Positions 42,957 through 54,800 of a stretch of 64,000 nt of DNA are shown here, in pieces (the first letter of the stretch is position 1; each line of letters opens with the position of its first letter). The stretch comes from Dendrocalamus latiflorus. Its lineage: Eukaryota; Streptophyta; Magnoliopsida; Poales; Poaceae. The notes beneath the pieces are model-generated. The model made no database searches. It saw nothing but the letters and a program-made list of their open reading frames with translations, and was not told the origin of the DNA. The stretch spans positions 25,191,606-25,255,605 of the forward strand of contig CM029644.1 in NCBI GenBank assembly GCA_017311315.1, in the 5' to 3' direction. A program made the position numbers and the translations under genes.

Positions 42957-45482
42957 CTAACCCTGAATACGCCTAAGTGCCTCTGCACGGTCTCTACGCG
43001 CAATCCTAGCGCGCCTGAAGCATCGATCGACTGTGTGTCCATCCTTCTGACAGAAGGTGCAGTGGTACTTCACCTTCTGAGAGGTAGAAGTAGCACGGGG
43101 AGGCTTCGCCTTCTGAGAGGCCGAAGCTGTAGGTGGACTCACCTTGCTGTCAGAGATCCCTTGGACAAAGCCCGCTGATTTGAATTTAACCTCATCAGAT
43201 CTGGGCTCGACCTCGATCACACCTCCTACTATAGGTCGGAGAATAGCAGGTGGATGCTTCCTCATATCCTCATAAAAATCATATCCTAGACCTTGATTGA
43301 ACTTGCAAATCTTGGATTGGTCTAGAATAAGATTAAGCTTCTTCTTGCCGCCTACAAATCTCTCGAGAGTGTTCATAAGGTACTGACACTCCCGAAAGAG
43401 AGAGGTGCAAGAAGAGCAGGGGGAAGAGGGAACAGCAGGAGGTAAGGGAGCAGATGAAGAACCAACAGCATTGGGACGATTGGCTTGTGCACGCACAGCC
43501 GACTCAGAATGGGCAATCCTACTGCTAGCAGGTTGGCTCGCGTCGCTAGGCGTCTCTACCTTACCCTGGGGCTTCTCCCCCTCCTCAGCAATCACATTAC
43601 AATCTGATGGTTGCTTCTCTAGTAAGTCCTTAGTTAGCTTCACACATTTTTCATCCAATGCTATCAAGTCAATTTTTAGTTTTTCACAATTTTTGCATGG
43701 TGAGCTAACAGGGTCCTTAGAAGCATAATTAGCCAGTTTCTTATTGTGGTCAATCATTTCTTGAAACTGTTTGGAAACAGATTCAAGTTCAGCAGTTAAT
43801 TTAGGACAGTTTGAACATGAAGCAGCTGGCTCAAGCAACCATGAATACAACTCAGATATTTTATGATCTGCCCGTTTTAGGTTCATCTTCAAGTTATTGC
43901 AGTTTACACAAGACTCGGGCAGATCTAACAGCATGGTGTAAAGACCTCTAAAGGCATTGTCCTTATCCTCACATGAGGTGCAAACAATAGTCTCAACAGG
44001 AGTAGATGAAGTAGAAGCAATCCTACTCATTTCTAGTTCAGCCATCAGGCTAAAATTCTCCACCTTAATATTATCAAGCTCGGAGGACAAACTATCATGC
44101 GAGGTCCTTAATTTCTCCATATCACCCAGCAATGTAGAGCATGTATCACAGTCGTCACTAGAGGGACCAGATGTAAGAGCAATAATCTCTAGTGAAAATC
44201 TGTCTACTTCCTTCTCTAACTCAGTACACCTAGCCCTAGCTCTAGCATGAAATCCACCTAGCTTAAGAAAAGCATGATTGAACTGGTCGTAGATGAGGCA
44301 TACCTCGTCCGAGTCGGAGTACAGCTCGCTGTCGCTGAGTTCGCCCTCGAGGGCCATGAAGCACATGCCGGAGAAGTCGTCGCCGCTCTTGGGATCTTGG
44401 TCACCCGTCCCGTCGTCGTCGCTCCATCCCTCCACCTCGCTGAGGTCGAGGTCGTCGAACGCGGTGAGGACGCGGTGGAACAGCTTCTTGGCCTTCCCGA
44501 AGTCGCGGAACTTCTTCTTGCCTTGAGAGTGCGCTGGAGTCTTCTTGTTGCGGTTCTTGTCGGTGTAGTCGTTCTTGCCCAAACCGCCGTAGTCATTCTT
44601 GCCCTTCTCCAGCTTGGGGCAGTTTGACCGAATGTGGTTGGGGCCACCACACTTGAAGCAAATCACGGGTCCTCCCCTCTTTCTGTCCCTCCTCCTTTTG
44701 TAAGCATGGGAAAACTTCCGAGCTAGGAGGGCCAGTTGCTCATCCTCGAGCTGCTCTAACTGATCATCAGTTACGTCACATAGAGCAGCAAGGGAGAAAC
44801 CACAAAGCGAATCAGAAGAAGGACCAGACGAAGAAACGGGATCGGTGACCAAAGCCATCGACTGTGACTTCGACCTACGAGAGACAACGTCAATCTCGTG
44901 AGTCTTGAGGCGCAAGTACAACGCGTCAAGAGTCAAGGTCGAGAGGTCTATCGTGTCTTTGATGGTGGTCACTTTCATCTCCCAAACACACAGATCGAGT
45001 GCCGCAAGCATCTGACGAGCGTTGTCCGAGTCGGGGTATGTGAGACCGACCGCTCGGAGGTTGCTCAAGATTTTGTGAAATCGCAAAAAGCACTCGTCCA
45101 GGGACTCACCAGCAAGCATCTCAAATTTGTTGTATTCGCGCTTGAACTGGTCCTGTCGAACCGTCTTGATCTGGGTGGTGCCCTCATGGTATGCGTCGAG
45201 GGTCACCCAGATGTCGTAGGCGGACGACAGGCGAGATATGCGGTCAAACTCGCTACGACTCAAACCCTGGATGATGATGTTCCTTGCCTTTGCATTCGTC
45301 TCAACATCAGTCATGTTCCCGGCATTGATTTTCTCATCGGCAGGAACAACGAATCGTACCTTGACCTTCCGCCAAATGGCATACCCCTGGGTCTGGATGT
45401 ATGTCTCCATTCGGCTCTTCCAGAAGGGGTAATCGATGCCATCGAAAACGGGCGGCTTGGTCGAGTACTTGTCCATTGCCAT
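42957..45482 (-). CDS. Copia (SIRE/Maximus-like) gag protein
   Basis: An 841-residue gag, the capsid/nucleocapsid precursor of a Ty1/copia element. It has an N-terminal capsid domain (PPVFDGIDYPFWKSRMETYI; LDAYHEGTTQIKTVR; LDECFLRFHKILSNLRA) and a CCHC zinc knuckle CFKCGGPNHIRSNC (about residues 265-280). A long coiled-coil and acidic tail follows, with repeated CxxC pairs (CVNCNNL, CSNCPKL, CKNCEKL). A second C/H cluster CTFCQKDGHTVDRC lies near residue 820. Such long gag proteins are typical of the SIRE/Maximus lineage. It stops with TAG at 42957, whereas copia gag-pol is usually one frame. The downstream sequence continues open for about 100 codons in the same frame, so the stop is probably a mutation. 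Confidence 0.85.
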   Translation of the reverse strand: MAMDKYSTKPPVFDGIDYPFWKSRMETYIQTQGYAIWRKVKVRFVVPADEKINAGNMTDVETNAKARNIIIQGLSRSEFDRISRLSSAYDIWVTLDAYHEGTTQIKTVRQDQFKREYNKFEMLAGESLDECFLRFHKILSNLRAVGLTYPDSDNARQMLAALDLCVWEMKVTTIKDTIDLSTLTLDALYLRLKTHEIDVVSRRSKSQSMALVTDPVSSSGPSSDSLCGFSLAALCDVTDDQLEQLEDEQLALLARKFSHAYKRRRDRKRGGPVICFKCGGPNHIRSNCPKLEKGKNDYGGLGKNDYTDKNRNKKTPAHSQGKKKFRDFGKAKKLFHRVLTAFDDLDLSEVEGWSDDDGTGDQDPKSGDDFSGMCFMALEGELSDSELYSDSDEVCLIYDQFNHAFLKLGGFHARARARCTELEKEVDRFSLEIIALTSGPSSDDCDTCSTLLGDMEKLRTSHDSLSSELDNIKVENFSLMAELEMSRIASTSSTPVETIVCTSCEDKDNAFRGLYTMLLDLPESCVNCNNLKMNLKRADHKISELYSWLLEPAASCSNCPKLTAELESVSKQFQEMIDHNKKLANYASKDPVSSPCKNCEKLKIDLIALDEKCVKLTKDLLEKQPSDCNVIAEEGEKPQGKVETPSDASQPASSRIAHSESAVRAQANRPNAVGSSSAPLPPAVPSSPCSSCTSLFRECQYLMNTLERFVGGKKKLNLILDQSKICKFNQGLGYDFYEDMRKHPPAILRPIVGGVIEVEPRSDEVKFKSAGFVQGISDSKVSPPTASASQKAKPPRATSTSQKVKYHCTFCQKDGHTVDRCFRRARIARRDRAEALRRIQG

Positions 45483-45523
45483 GGCTCTTGAGACCGGTTA
45501 AGATCTATTGAAAAGAGCTAACC

Positions 45524-45536
45524 GGCTCTGATACCA
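45524..45536 (-). other. Primer-binding site of the copia element
   Basis: GGCTCTGATACCA, reverse complement of the tRNA-Met primer-binding site, lies 2 nt from the LTR that begins at 45539. It confirms minus orientation. Confidence 0.85.
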
Positions 45537-45538
45537 AT

Positions 45539-47087
45539 TGTAGGATCGAAATGACGACAGAGGGGGGGTGAATGTCGATTCTTTTAAAAATTATCCCCGC
45601 ATAAGTACTCACAAGAGTTTCCTTTCCAATAGCTATAAAAGCTATGAACAGGAAATCAATTGCTTACTGGAAACTTAAACTAACAGGAGAGACAAGCCAA
45701 AGCAAAAAAGAAAAAGCAAGCAAAAAGATAAGCTAACAAAAGAGAGAGCCAAAAACTAAAAGAGTAAAGCAAAAGAGAGCTGCCCCAAAAGAAAACTGAA
45801 AAAGGAGAGGAGCTTTAAAATCTGCAGCCGAATAGTCTTTTGCTCTGCATAGTGTTGTCATTGAGTGCATGTTACAGCCGAATAGCAATTGAGAACTAGC
45901 TAGCTGCAATTAGGACTTTTGTTTACTGTCAACAGCAAGAGTTACGGACTGCATGCAACACTAATAAAATCATCCTAGATCAACAAACAAGCAGCAAAAA
46001 TTTCAGCCAAAAAGGAGCTCATTTGGACTGCATGCAGTAGGGTCAAAAACAGCACAAAATGAACAAAAATATGACTTCTTTTCTCATGTGCTATTTGGCC
46101 AAAAGAAGAGCATGCAGCCAGCTTGCTTGCTGCACAAAGGAGAAGACCAACTGAAAGACTAAGAGAGGAGAAAATGCAACACAAGAAACTTGGGAAAAGA
46201 AAGAGAAGAGGCTTCACATCAAGAACACAAACAAGAACATATTGCCAAGAAATCAAGCCATCTCAACACAAAATTTCATAAAAACGATACGGAGACATAC
46301 ATGATTAAAAAAAGTGTTTACATCTTAGCTCATCCCTCTCTCTCAATCTAACCCTACATCCCCATACATGCTTGAGAGAGATCAAGAACACAACCCTATC
46401 TCATACAACCATGGAGAGATACAAATAAAACCCTAACTCTACACCCACTCTCCCCACTAAAGCCTAAAGCCAAAGGCAGCCATCAAAGCCTCTTTTGACT
46501 CTAGCAAACCCTAATTTTCTCTCCAAGTGTTCAAGTGGGCATGCAGCCCCTCAATCCTATTTATAGCCTTGGCTAACGGGTCTCCGCCCCGTTACGCCCG
46601 CTAAATCCAACGGAGCCCGCTCCCGCTTGTGCAGCCTTGCGAAATTCCCGTTTCGCCCCTCCTGCACCTTCCGGGAAGCTTCCGCTCTCCTTGCCTCGCA
46701 CGCCTCGCAACCACCTCGAGTCCGCGTCGTCTTCGACACCTCCTGACTGTTCTGAACTCAGCGCCACCTGCGCCTAGTCCAGTCCTCCGTGTCTCGCCAC
46801 GACTCCGTCTCGACGTCCTGCAGTCACACAGACAAGAAACACGTCAAATAGCACCGCTCGATACATGAAAGCATAAATACCATCATACTTACCACAAATG
46901 AAGTCCAAACCTATCAAATCAAAGAATCAGCGTCCTAACCCCATATGACCATGTTTGACCACAGTCCGACCGAGCCCGTTGCACCACGCAACAAATCGAC
47001 TCCGAACCACCCAAACCAAACTCGACTTATCTAAACCAATGTCAATTACTCATCATTAACACGTGGTCAACTCCACATGGTCCATCA
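45539..47087 (-). repeat. 5' LTR of the copia element (truncated)
   Basis: Begins TGTAGGATCG directly after the primer site. No LTR end is visible before 47087, where homology to the gypsy LTR starts abruptly, so this LTR was probably cut at that junction. Repeated CTGCATGCA words occur at 45950-46110. No coding frame is supported. Confidence 0.6.
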
Positions 47088-49888
47088 TATACACTCTGCA
47101 GAGGTTGTACAACTTTACCCACAAGACATGATCATCCCGTTTTGCCACGCGAGTTACACACTTCCTTAGGTGTGCGGCGGGGAGATCACGACAAGGCCTT
47201 TACAATGCAAAGCCTTCAACCTGGCCAAGCCAACACTAAGGTTTCACCCCAGTAAGGAATCCACCAGACCGGGACCCCCTCTTGAGCCGAGTGAGACTTC
47301 TCATGGCCTACGCCACGGATCACTTTCAACCTACGAAATGGCTCAGGTTGGGACCCGCAAATTATTCAGCCAGGGATGTCCCATACCAGCCTTGTGGTAG
47401 TACGATAGGGCTTTGCAACACTAGCTCACAGACCGGTCCTTAATTGACTTAGGCTCAACCACGTACCCCCTGTACATGATAATCAACACTGCGTCTCCGA
47501 ACAACAGTGCATGCCTGCACCCACCACCTAACCATTAGCCTAAGTCTAAACCAGATTTTATATTTTGTTTCAAAATATTTCATAAACCTCCTTGACTCAC
47601 CAAAGTCAAGAGTACAGGTGAAAAGCTTACCATTTCATGTAAACAGGGTTATCATTTTATGTGAAGGATATCCCAAAACAAATATTGTGGCTAAGCAAGT
47701 CTAAGCATTTGTTGTGAAAATTCTCTAGCTAATACTAGTGTACTAACTAGAGTTTGATTCTAGGGTGACAAGGTATAAGGATTTGCGATGTCAAAGGAGG
47801 AATTAACAAGTAGGTGGTAACTAAATTTAAAACTTAATTGAAATACATTGAATAAAAGTACGCATGCAATACAATTTAAAACAACATAATTTTATTTGAA
47901 ATTCTGGGATCAACATGATCAAGGAGTGTGACTTGCCTTGCTCTTCAACTTGGCTTGAATCTTCGTCGAAGAAATTTCCTGAATCGTCGAAGTCTACACG
48001 TGAAAATAACCCACCAAATTCAAATAAATTCAAAATAAATTCAAATTGACTTCAAATATCTGAATTGAGGCCAGAAATGGATAGAGGGGAATTTTTGATG
48101 AATTTAGAAATTTGAATGGGCTAAATCAGAGTTAGAACGAAGGAGAACGGGCTCCGGGAAGTTTAAAATCAGAGAAAAAGGAAAAACTAGATTTTTGGGA
48201 ATTATTTTCCTAAAGGAAAATCTGAATTATTGCTTCAGCAGGGATTTTATCTTCGGCTGATTTATTTTTCTATTGAAAATCCAGATTACTGCGTCAGCAT
48301 GACCTCAGCATTGAGGTGGGCCGGCTGACAGGTGGGCCTCGGTCCATGTGGACCGAGTCCACGGGAGAGGGGAGTGGCCGACGTGGCATGGGGCGTGCGG
48401 TGGCGCTGACTGGGCCGAGGGAGGCCGAGGTGGCGCTGGCGTGGCACCATGTCAGCCGCCACGCAGGCACGGGGTGCTGACGTGGCCGGCCAGTCGGGGT
48501 GGCGCACGGGCACGGCGTGCTCGCCGGCGCTCCGGCGGGCGGCGGCCGTCGGCGAGGGTGGAAACGGGTAGAGGAAAAGATGGGGAGCTCGGGGGAGGGG
48601 CGCGGGCTCACCGAGGGCGACCGGAGGCGGCCGGCGTCCAGAAGAGGCGGCGGCGCGGTTCAGGTTTGGGCGGCGGCGACGCTCCGGCGACGGGGAGGGG
48701 CGGTCGAGGGGTGGAGGAGGTCGGGGGTGACACGGCGGAGCTGGAGGTGGTGTCGGCCGGGCGCGAGGACGAGCGGAGCGGCACCAATTTCTCACCGGAG
48801 GGGCTTTGCTGGCAGCGGCGGCGAGGCACAATGCGGGTGGCCGGCGCTCGAAAGGAGGAGAGGGAGGGCGAAGAGGTGGTGCGGGAGGAAGGAGGGGCCG
48901 GAGGAGGGTTTTTATAGGGTCGGGAAGGGGGAGGCTCGGCGAATTTCTCGCCGGAGATGCGCGGGTCGGCGGCGGTTACGGGCGGAATTAGGGGGGGACA
49001 CGTCGCGGGGATGGCGGGATTTGGGCGCGGGGGTGGCGAGGTGGGTCGGCGCGTGGGGCACGGCGCGCGCGGGAAAATGCAAGAAATCCCGTGGGCGAGG
49101 GGCGGCGGAGATGGCGGCAGAGAACGCGCGGCCGGGCGGGAGGAGGAAGAAGGCGCGGGGAGGGGATGGCCCTGACAGGCGGGCCCCGCCTGTCAGCGGA
49201 AGAGGGAGGGCGGAGCGCGGGCGGACAGATGGAGATCCGACGGCCAAAAGCGGAGGGCGGGCGGACGGGTGGATTGGGCCGGGTGGGGGCGACGTGGCAG
49301 CCATCGGGAGGGGTAGGCGGGATGGAGCGGCGGCTGGGACGGGGTGACGTGGCCGGCATCTGGCCGTCCACGTGGCGGCCGGAGGAGAGGGGAGAGGTTT
49401 GGATTTTTATTTTTTTGATTTTCAGATTTTCAGAAATGCTTGGAAATTTCATTAAGCCTCAGAAAATTATGAAAATAACTCCAAAATTTCCAGAAACATT
49501 CAGAGAACCTCCTGGAGACATTTTGGACTTAATAAAAATACTTCCAACTAATGTTGGTATTTAATTTTCATACTAAAAATACTCTTTAATTTCAAAAATA
49601 TATTTTTAAACTCCAGAAAATCCAGGAAACCAAATAAAAGCCAAATAACTCCAAATAATTATTTTGAACTAGGATTTTCATATAAAATCAAAATATTATT
49701 TTATTTAACAATAATTTTAGGTTTTCATTTAAAATACTTTTTAAATCCAGCTTTTTCAAAAACAGAAATTCAAGGCAAATCCAAATTTAAACTTTAGGCA
49801 ACAAAAAATTATGTTAATTTATATTTTATTTTAATCAATTTTTAATTACTTATTTATTTTTATTTTCAGAAAAATCTGGGCTGTTACA
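47088..49888 (-). repeat. 3' LTR of the gypsy element, truncated at its outer end
   Basis: Colinear, with no net length difference, to 52724-55524 (2801 bp each). Differences are sparse, roughly one to five per 80 bases. The GC-rich block 48300-49390 has long frames on several strands, but they are shared with the other LTR and are not genes. Confidence 0.9.
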
Positions 49889-49991
49889 ATCTACCCCCTT
49901 AAAAAGAATCTCGTCTCCGAGATTCGCACGGGCTAGCAAAGCAATGGGTTTGGATCTTACTCTGCATGGTTTGTGCTGAGATCTAGTTCAG

Positions 49992-51077
49992 TCATCCTTT
50001 CACAAACTTCTGGGGCCTTTTTCTTCTGGCTTGAAGGTGGTTGGCAGTTGGTGCTCCCGGTGTTCCATTTTTCACTACCTGTTGCTTCTTGGGGCAGTTG
50101 TTGGCGTAATGCCCTGTCTCATGGCAGTTGAAATAGGTGACTCCTGTTGCAGGGTTTGCGTCCCTTGGGAAGTCAATTGCCAGGGCTTTGTTGTCTTCGG
50201 TGTTGGGGAAAGTGTTGGTCTGGACTTGTTCTTCGACTGAAGATGAAGGCTGAAATCTGTTGGCCTGCGGTAGAGTCCTTCTGATCCTGGGCAAGCTTCT
50301 GGTGTTCAGGTGCTGGGAGTTCATCCGTCTTTTCCGATTCTCCATTTCTTGGTGTTTGGACTCTTGGCGAATCGCCTTACTGACAAGCTGGTGAAAATCA
50401 GCGTAGTCGTTGGAGAGTAGTTGAACCGATAGGTCATCATTGAGTCCTTCGAGGAACCTTTCCTGCTTAGCTTCATCGGTAGCAACGTCTTTTGGCGCGT
50501 AACGTGCCAATTGGTTGAACTTCCGTAGATATTCATTCACGGTGCAGCTTCCTTGGCGCAGAGTTCGGAATTCTCTTTTCTTGAGAGTGATGACGCCGGT
50601 TGGGATATGAGCTTTGCGGAAACTCCGCACAAACTCATCCCATGTTATGGCTTGTGCGTTGGCATGAGCAGCGGTGTAAGTGTCCCACCATTCTGACGCT
50701 GGTCCGTTCAACTGATGAGAAGCAAATAAGACTTTTTCCCGATCACTGCATTGGATGATGTCCAGCTTTTTGCCTATGACTCTAAGCCAGTCATCTGCAT
50801 CCATAGGGTCAGCGCTGCTGGAGAAGGTCGGGGGACGCAACCTCATAAATTCAGCCAGGCTTGGTTGGGGAGCTTGTGCTGGCACTAGCGGAGCAGGTTG
50901 TGCAGGATTGTTGATGGTCTGCACTAGTAGCTGAATAAGCTGATTCTGATTGGCCATCATTTGAGCCCAATCCGGTCCTTTGGCAGGAGGTGGTGGAGGG
51001 ATCTGTGCAGCCTGGTCGCCAGTAGTGTTGTTGTTGTCGTGGCCATTGTCGTTGTTGTTGCTCCTTGTGTTAACCAT
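49992..51077 (-). CDS. Gypsy gag protein with defective zinc knuckle
   Basis: A 361-residue gag. Residues 1-60 are Asn/Gln/Pro-rich (MVNTRSNNND start, common in Del/Tekay-like gypsy elements). A retrotransposon gag capsid domain follows (MDADDWLRVIGKKLDII, ASEWWDTYTAAHANA, WDEFVRSFRKAHIP, LRQGSCTVNEYLRKFNQLAR), then a basic linker and a nucleocapsid segment TYFNCHETGHYANNC near residue 325. A canonical knuckle would have Cys where Tyr stands before FNC, so the first zinc ligand is missing. The protein ends 36 codons later, just before the polypurine tract, leaving no room for pol. The start codon is well supported by the family start. Confidence 0.88.
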   Translation of the reverse strand: MVNTRSNNNDNGHDNNNTTGDQAAQIPPPPPAKGPDWAQMMANQNQLIQLLVQTINNPAQPAPLVPAQAPQPSLAEFMRLRPPTFSSSADPMDADDWLRVIGKKLDIIQCSDREKVLFASHQLNGPASEWWDTYTAAHANAQAITWDEFVRSFRKAHIPTGVITLKKREFRTLRQGSCTVNEYLRKFNQLARYAPKDVATDEAKQERFLEGLNDDLSVQLLSNDYADFHQLVSKAIRQESKHQEMENRKRRMNSQHLNTRSLPRIRRTLPQANRFQPSSSVEEQVQTNTFPNTEDNKALAIDFPRDANPATGVTYFNCHETGHYANNCPKKQQVVKNGTPGAPTANHLQARRKRPQKFVKG

Positions 51078-51277
51078 CTGATGGGTGCTTTAAGAATTAG
51101 GAGAGAGGGGACTCAAGGCAAAGGGGGAAATGGGGGATATTTTGCACAACCCAAAACAAAATTTCAGCTTAATTAAAACCTTTATTAATCTCATAGTAAG
51201 TAATAGTTATGGCTGCCGACAAAAGAGAAAGCTTGACAGCTCATAACAACGCTTTATTACTAGCCTAACAACTCATC

Positions 51278-51625
51278 CTAAAGGGGTAAGGGTCGTCTTG
51301 GAGTCATCCTTCGTGGCGGTCGAGATACAACACGAGTTCCTTCAATGCGGAGACTGAAGAGGTGGCATAGACGAAGGACTGCTTTACGAGCGGCTTCTTG
51401 TCTGGCTCTATTAAACGAGTATCCATTTCCCTGGAAGCGAAGACGCAGACTTCCTTGTCCAGTTTGCTTGGTAATGAGTAGAGTGAAGCGATGTCCCACT
51501 ATCCGGTCTCCATGGCGATCTTGTTTATGCATGTGGATAGCTCGACGTTGAAATCCCAAACGACGAAGCAGTCGACAAAGACCCATACTCCATCCATCAT
51601 TGGGTGCATCATCATAAGTGTTCAT
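51278..51625 (-). CDS. Leader reading frame of the gypsy element, dsRNA-binding-like tail
   Basis: A 115-residue frame between the primer-binding site and gag, on the same strand as gag. The middle reads GWSMGLCRLLRRLGFQRR and HRFTLLITKQTGQGSLRLRF, and the last part GNGYSFNRARQEAARKAVLR is strikingly like the C-terminal helix motif of a double-stranded RNA-binding domain (G-x-G-x-S-x-x-x-A-x-x-x-A-A-x-x-A-L). Small upstream frames are known in some plant gypsy elements, but I cannot name this one. It could be a real accessory protein or a conserved leader remnant. Confidence 0.4.
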   Translation of the reverse strand: MNTYDDAPNDGWSMGLCRLLRRLGFQRRAIHMHKQDRHGDRIVGHRFTLLITKQTGQGSLRLRFQGNGYSFNRARQEAARKAVLRLCHLFSLRIEGTRVVSRPPRRMTPRRPLPL

Positions 51626-51891
51626 CTACAATGGTTTGAAGAAGAGGGAGAAGTTAGATGTATATTTTGAATGATCATATTAAAGATGAGGAAGGGTTGA
51701 GGGATGAGAGAGAAAAGATAGAGGGGTAAGTGTAAGCATACATATGTGTATATATACACACACACACACACACACATACATATATATATCTTTGAAAATA
51801 TTGTTTATGAGAAAATAAGTCCTTATGGTCAAACCATTCTATTCTACCTACGGTCGCGTCTTAGTATCGTCATGGGCTCTGATACCATCTC

Positions 51892-54800
51892 TGTCGGAAC
51901 CCGGAGCAGCAACTCCTGGATCCTCTGTGTAAATCGCACTAGTCCAGGATCAGCTAGTGCACACAGTGAACAACAAAGATAAATATCAACCATAATGACC
52001 TTTATTAACAAAATATGGGCAGAATTGCCAAAGTTTACATCCACGGCACATAAGCCAAAATTAAACATAAGCAGCGGAAGAAAAACCGAAGCGGAAGAAG
52101 CCCAATGAGCCTGCCCACAGGCAAACGACAGTAAGACGCGGCCTACTCGTCCAAGTCTTCACCGTAGTCGAAGTCGTCTTCCTCTGTGTGGAGATAGCAA
52201 GGTGAGTACAAACTTGTACTCCGCAAGTCACACGGGAAAATGTAATATAATGATTAAGGCCACAAGGGAAGGCATATAGGGTTAGTTTGCATAAAACAGC
52301 ATTTAATGAAATACAGTAAATAGATTGAAATTGCTGAATTTAATACAGTAAGTAAAACAATACTTGTATTTGAAAATAATATCGTCAGTGCAGGCTCCGA
52401 CCAAACACCAACCTATCCACGGGCATCCCACCCGGACCATCTTTTCCAAAAAGATCACGTATGGATTCCATCCATCCACACGCTTTCACTGCGCAACTCT
52501 GATGGATTCCATCCATCCACCAGGTTTCAATCTCTCACGGATTCCATCCATCCGCAAGGTTTTCATCTCTGATGGATTCCATCCATCCGCAAGGTTTTCA
52601 TCTCTCATGGATTCCATCCATCCATAAGGTTTTCGAAAATCATTTTTGAAAAACAAAGTCTAATCCATGAAAAACTTTTACTCAGCATGCCCATGACCGT
52701 GGGCACGGCTATCCAGGATAGATTATACACTCTGCAGAGGTTGTACAGCTTTACCCACAAGACATGATCATCCTGTTTTGCCACGCGAGTTACACACTTC
52801 CTTAGGTGTGCGGCGGGGAGATCACGACAAGGCCTTTACAATGCAAAGCCTTCAACCTGGCCAAGCCAACACTAAGGTTTCACCCCAGTAAGGAATCCAC
52901 CAGACCGGGACCCCCTCTTGAGCCGAGTGAGATTTCTCATGGACTACGCCACGCTCACTTTCAACCTACGAAATGGCTCAGGTTGGGACCCGCAAATTAT
53001 TCAGCCAGGGATGTCCCATACCAGCCTTGTGGTAGTACGATAGGGCTTTGCAACAGTAGCTCCCAGACCGGTCCTTAATTGACTTAGGATCAACCACATA
53101 CCCCCTGTACACGACAATCAACACTGCGTCTCCGAACAACAGTGCATGCCTGCACCCACCACCTAACCATTAGCCTAAGTCTAAACTAGATTTTATATTT
53201 TATTTCAAAATATTTCATAAACCTCCTTGACTCACCAAAGTCAAGAGTACAGGTGAAAAGCTTATCATTTGGTATAAACAGGGTTATCATTTTATGTGAA
53301 GAATATCCCAAAACAAATATTGTGGCTAAGCAAGTCTAAGCATTTGTTGTGAAAATTCTCTAGCTAATACTAGTGTACTAACTAGAGTTTGATTATAGGG
53401 TGACAAGGTATAAGGATTTGCGACGTCAAAGGAAGAATTAACAAGTAGGTGCTAACTAAATTTAAAACTGAATTGAAATACATTGAATAAAAGTACGCAT
53501 GCAATATAATTTAAAACAACATAATTTTATTTGAAATTCTGGGATCAACATGATCAAGGAGTGTGACTTGCCTTGCTCTTCAACTTGGCTTGAATCTTCG
53601 TCGAAGAAATTTCCTGAATCGTCGAAGTCTACACGTGAAAATAACCCACCAAATTCAAATAAATTCAAAATAAATTCAAATTGACTTCAAATATCTGAAT
53701 TGAGGCCAGAAATGGATAGAGGGGAATTTTTGATGAATTTAGAAATTTGAATGGGCTAACTCGGAGTTAGAACGAAGGAGAACGGGCTCCGGGAAGTTTA
53801 AAATCAGAGAAAAAGGAAAAACTAGATTTTTGGGAATTATTTTCCTAAAGGAAGATCTGAATTATTGCGTCAGCAGGGATTTTATTTTCGACTGATTTAT
53901 TTTTCTATTGAAAATCCAGATTACTGCGTCAGCATGACCTCAGCACTGAGGTGGGCCGGCTGACAGGTGGGCCTCGGTCCATGTGGACCGAGTCCACCGG
54001 AGAGGGGAGTGGCCGACGTGGCATGGGGCGTGCGGTGGCGCTGACTAGCCCGAGGGAGGCCGAGGTGGCGCTGGCGTGGCACCATGTCAGCCGCCACGCA
54101 GGCACGGGGTGCTGACGTGGCCGGCCAGTCGGGGTGGCGCACGGGCACGGTGTGCTCGCCGGTGCTCCGGCGGGCGGCGGCCGTCGACGAGGGTGGAAAC
54201 GGGTAGAGGGGAAGATGGGGAGCATAGGGGAGGGGCGCGGGCTCACCGAGGGCAACCGGAGGCGGCCAGCATCGAGAAGAGGCGGCGGCGCGGTTCAGGT
54301 TTGGGCGGCGGCGACGCTCCGGCGATGGGGAGGGGCGCTCGAGGGGCGGAGGAGGTCGGGGGTGACGCGGCGGAGCTGGAGGTGGTGTCGTCCGGGCGCG
54401 AGGGCGAGCGGAGCGGCACCAATTGCTCGCCGGAGGGTTTCGCTGGCAGCGGCGGCGAGGCGCAATGCGGGCGGCCGGCGCTCGAAAGGAGGAGAGGGAG
54501 GGCGAAGAGGTGGTGCGGGAGGAAGGAGGGGCCGGAGGAGGGTTTTTATAGGGTCGGGAAGGGGGAGGCTCGGCGAATTTCTCGCCGGAGATGCGCGGGT
54601 CGGCGGCGGTTACGGGCGGAATTAGGGGGGACACGGCGCGGGGATGGCGGGATTTGGGTGCGGGGGTGGCGAGGTGGGTCGGCGCGTGGAACACGGCGCG
54701 CGCGGGAAAAGGTAAGAAATCCCGCGGGCGAGGGGCGGCGGAGATGGCGGCGGAGAACGCGCGGCCGGGCGGGAAGAGGAAGAAGGCGCGGGAAGGGGAT

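Noticed and set aside
48286..49564. Long open frames of up to 282 codons
   Set aside because: They lie in the GC-rich part of a gypsy LTR and recur in the other LTR at 53921-55053 with different lengths and frames. They are not protein-coding.
51741..51790. (AC)n and TA-rich tract as a notable repeat
   Set aside because: A short ordinary microsatellite in the gypsy leader, not worth a separate call.
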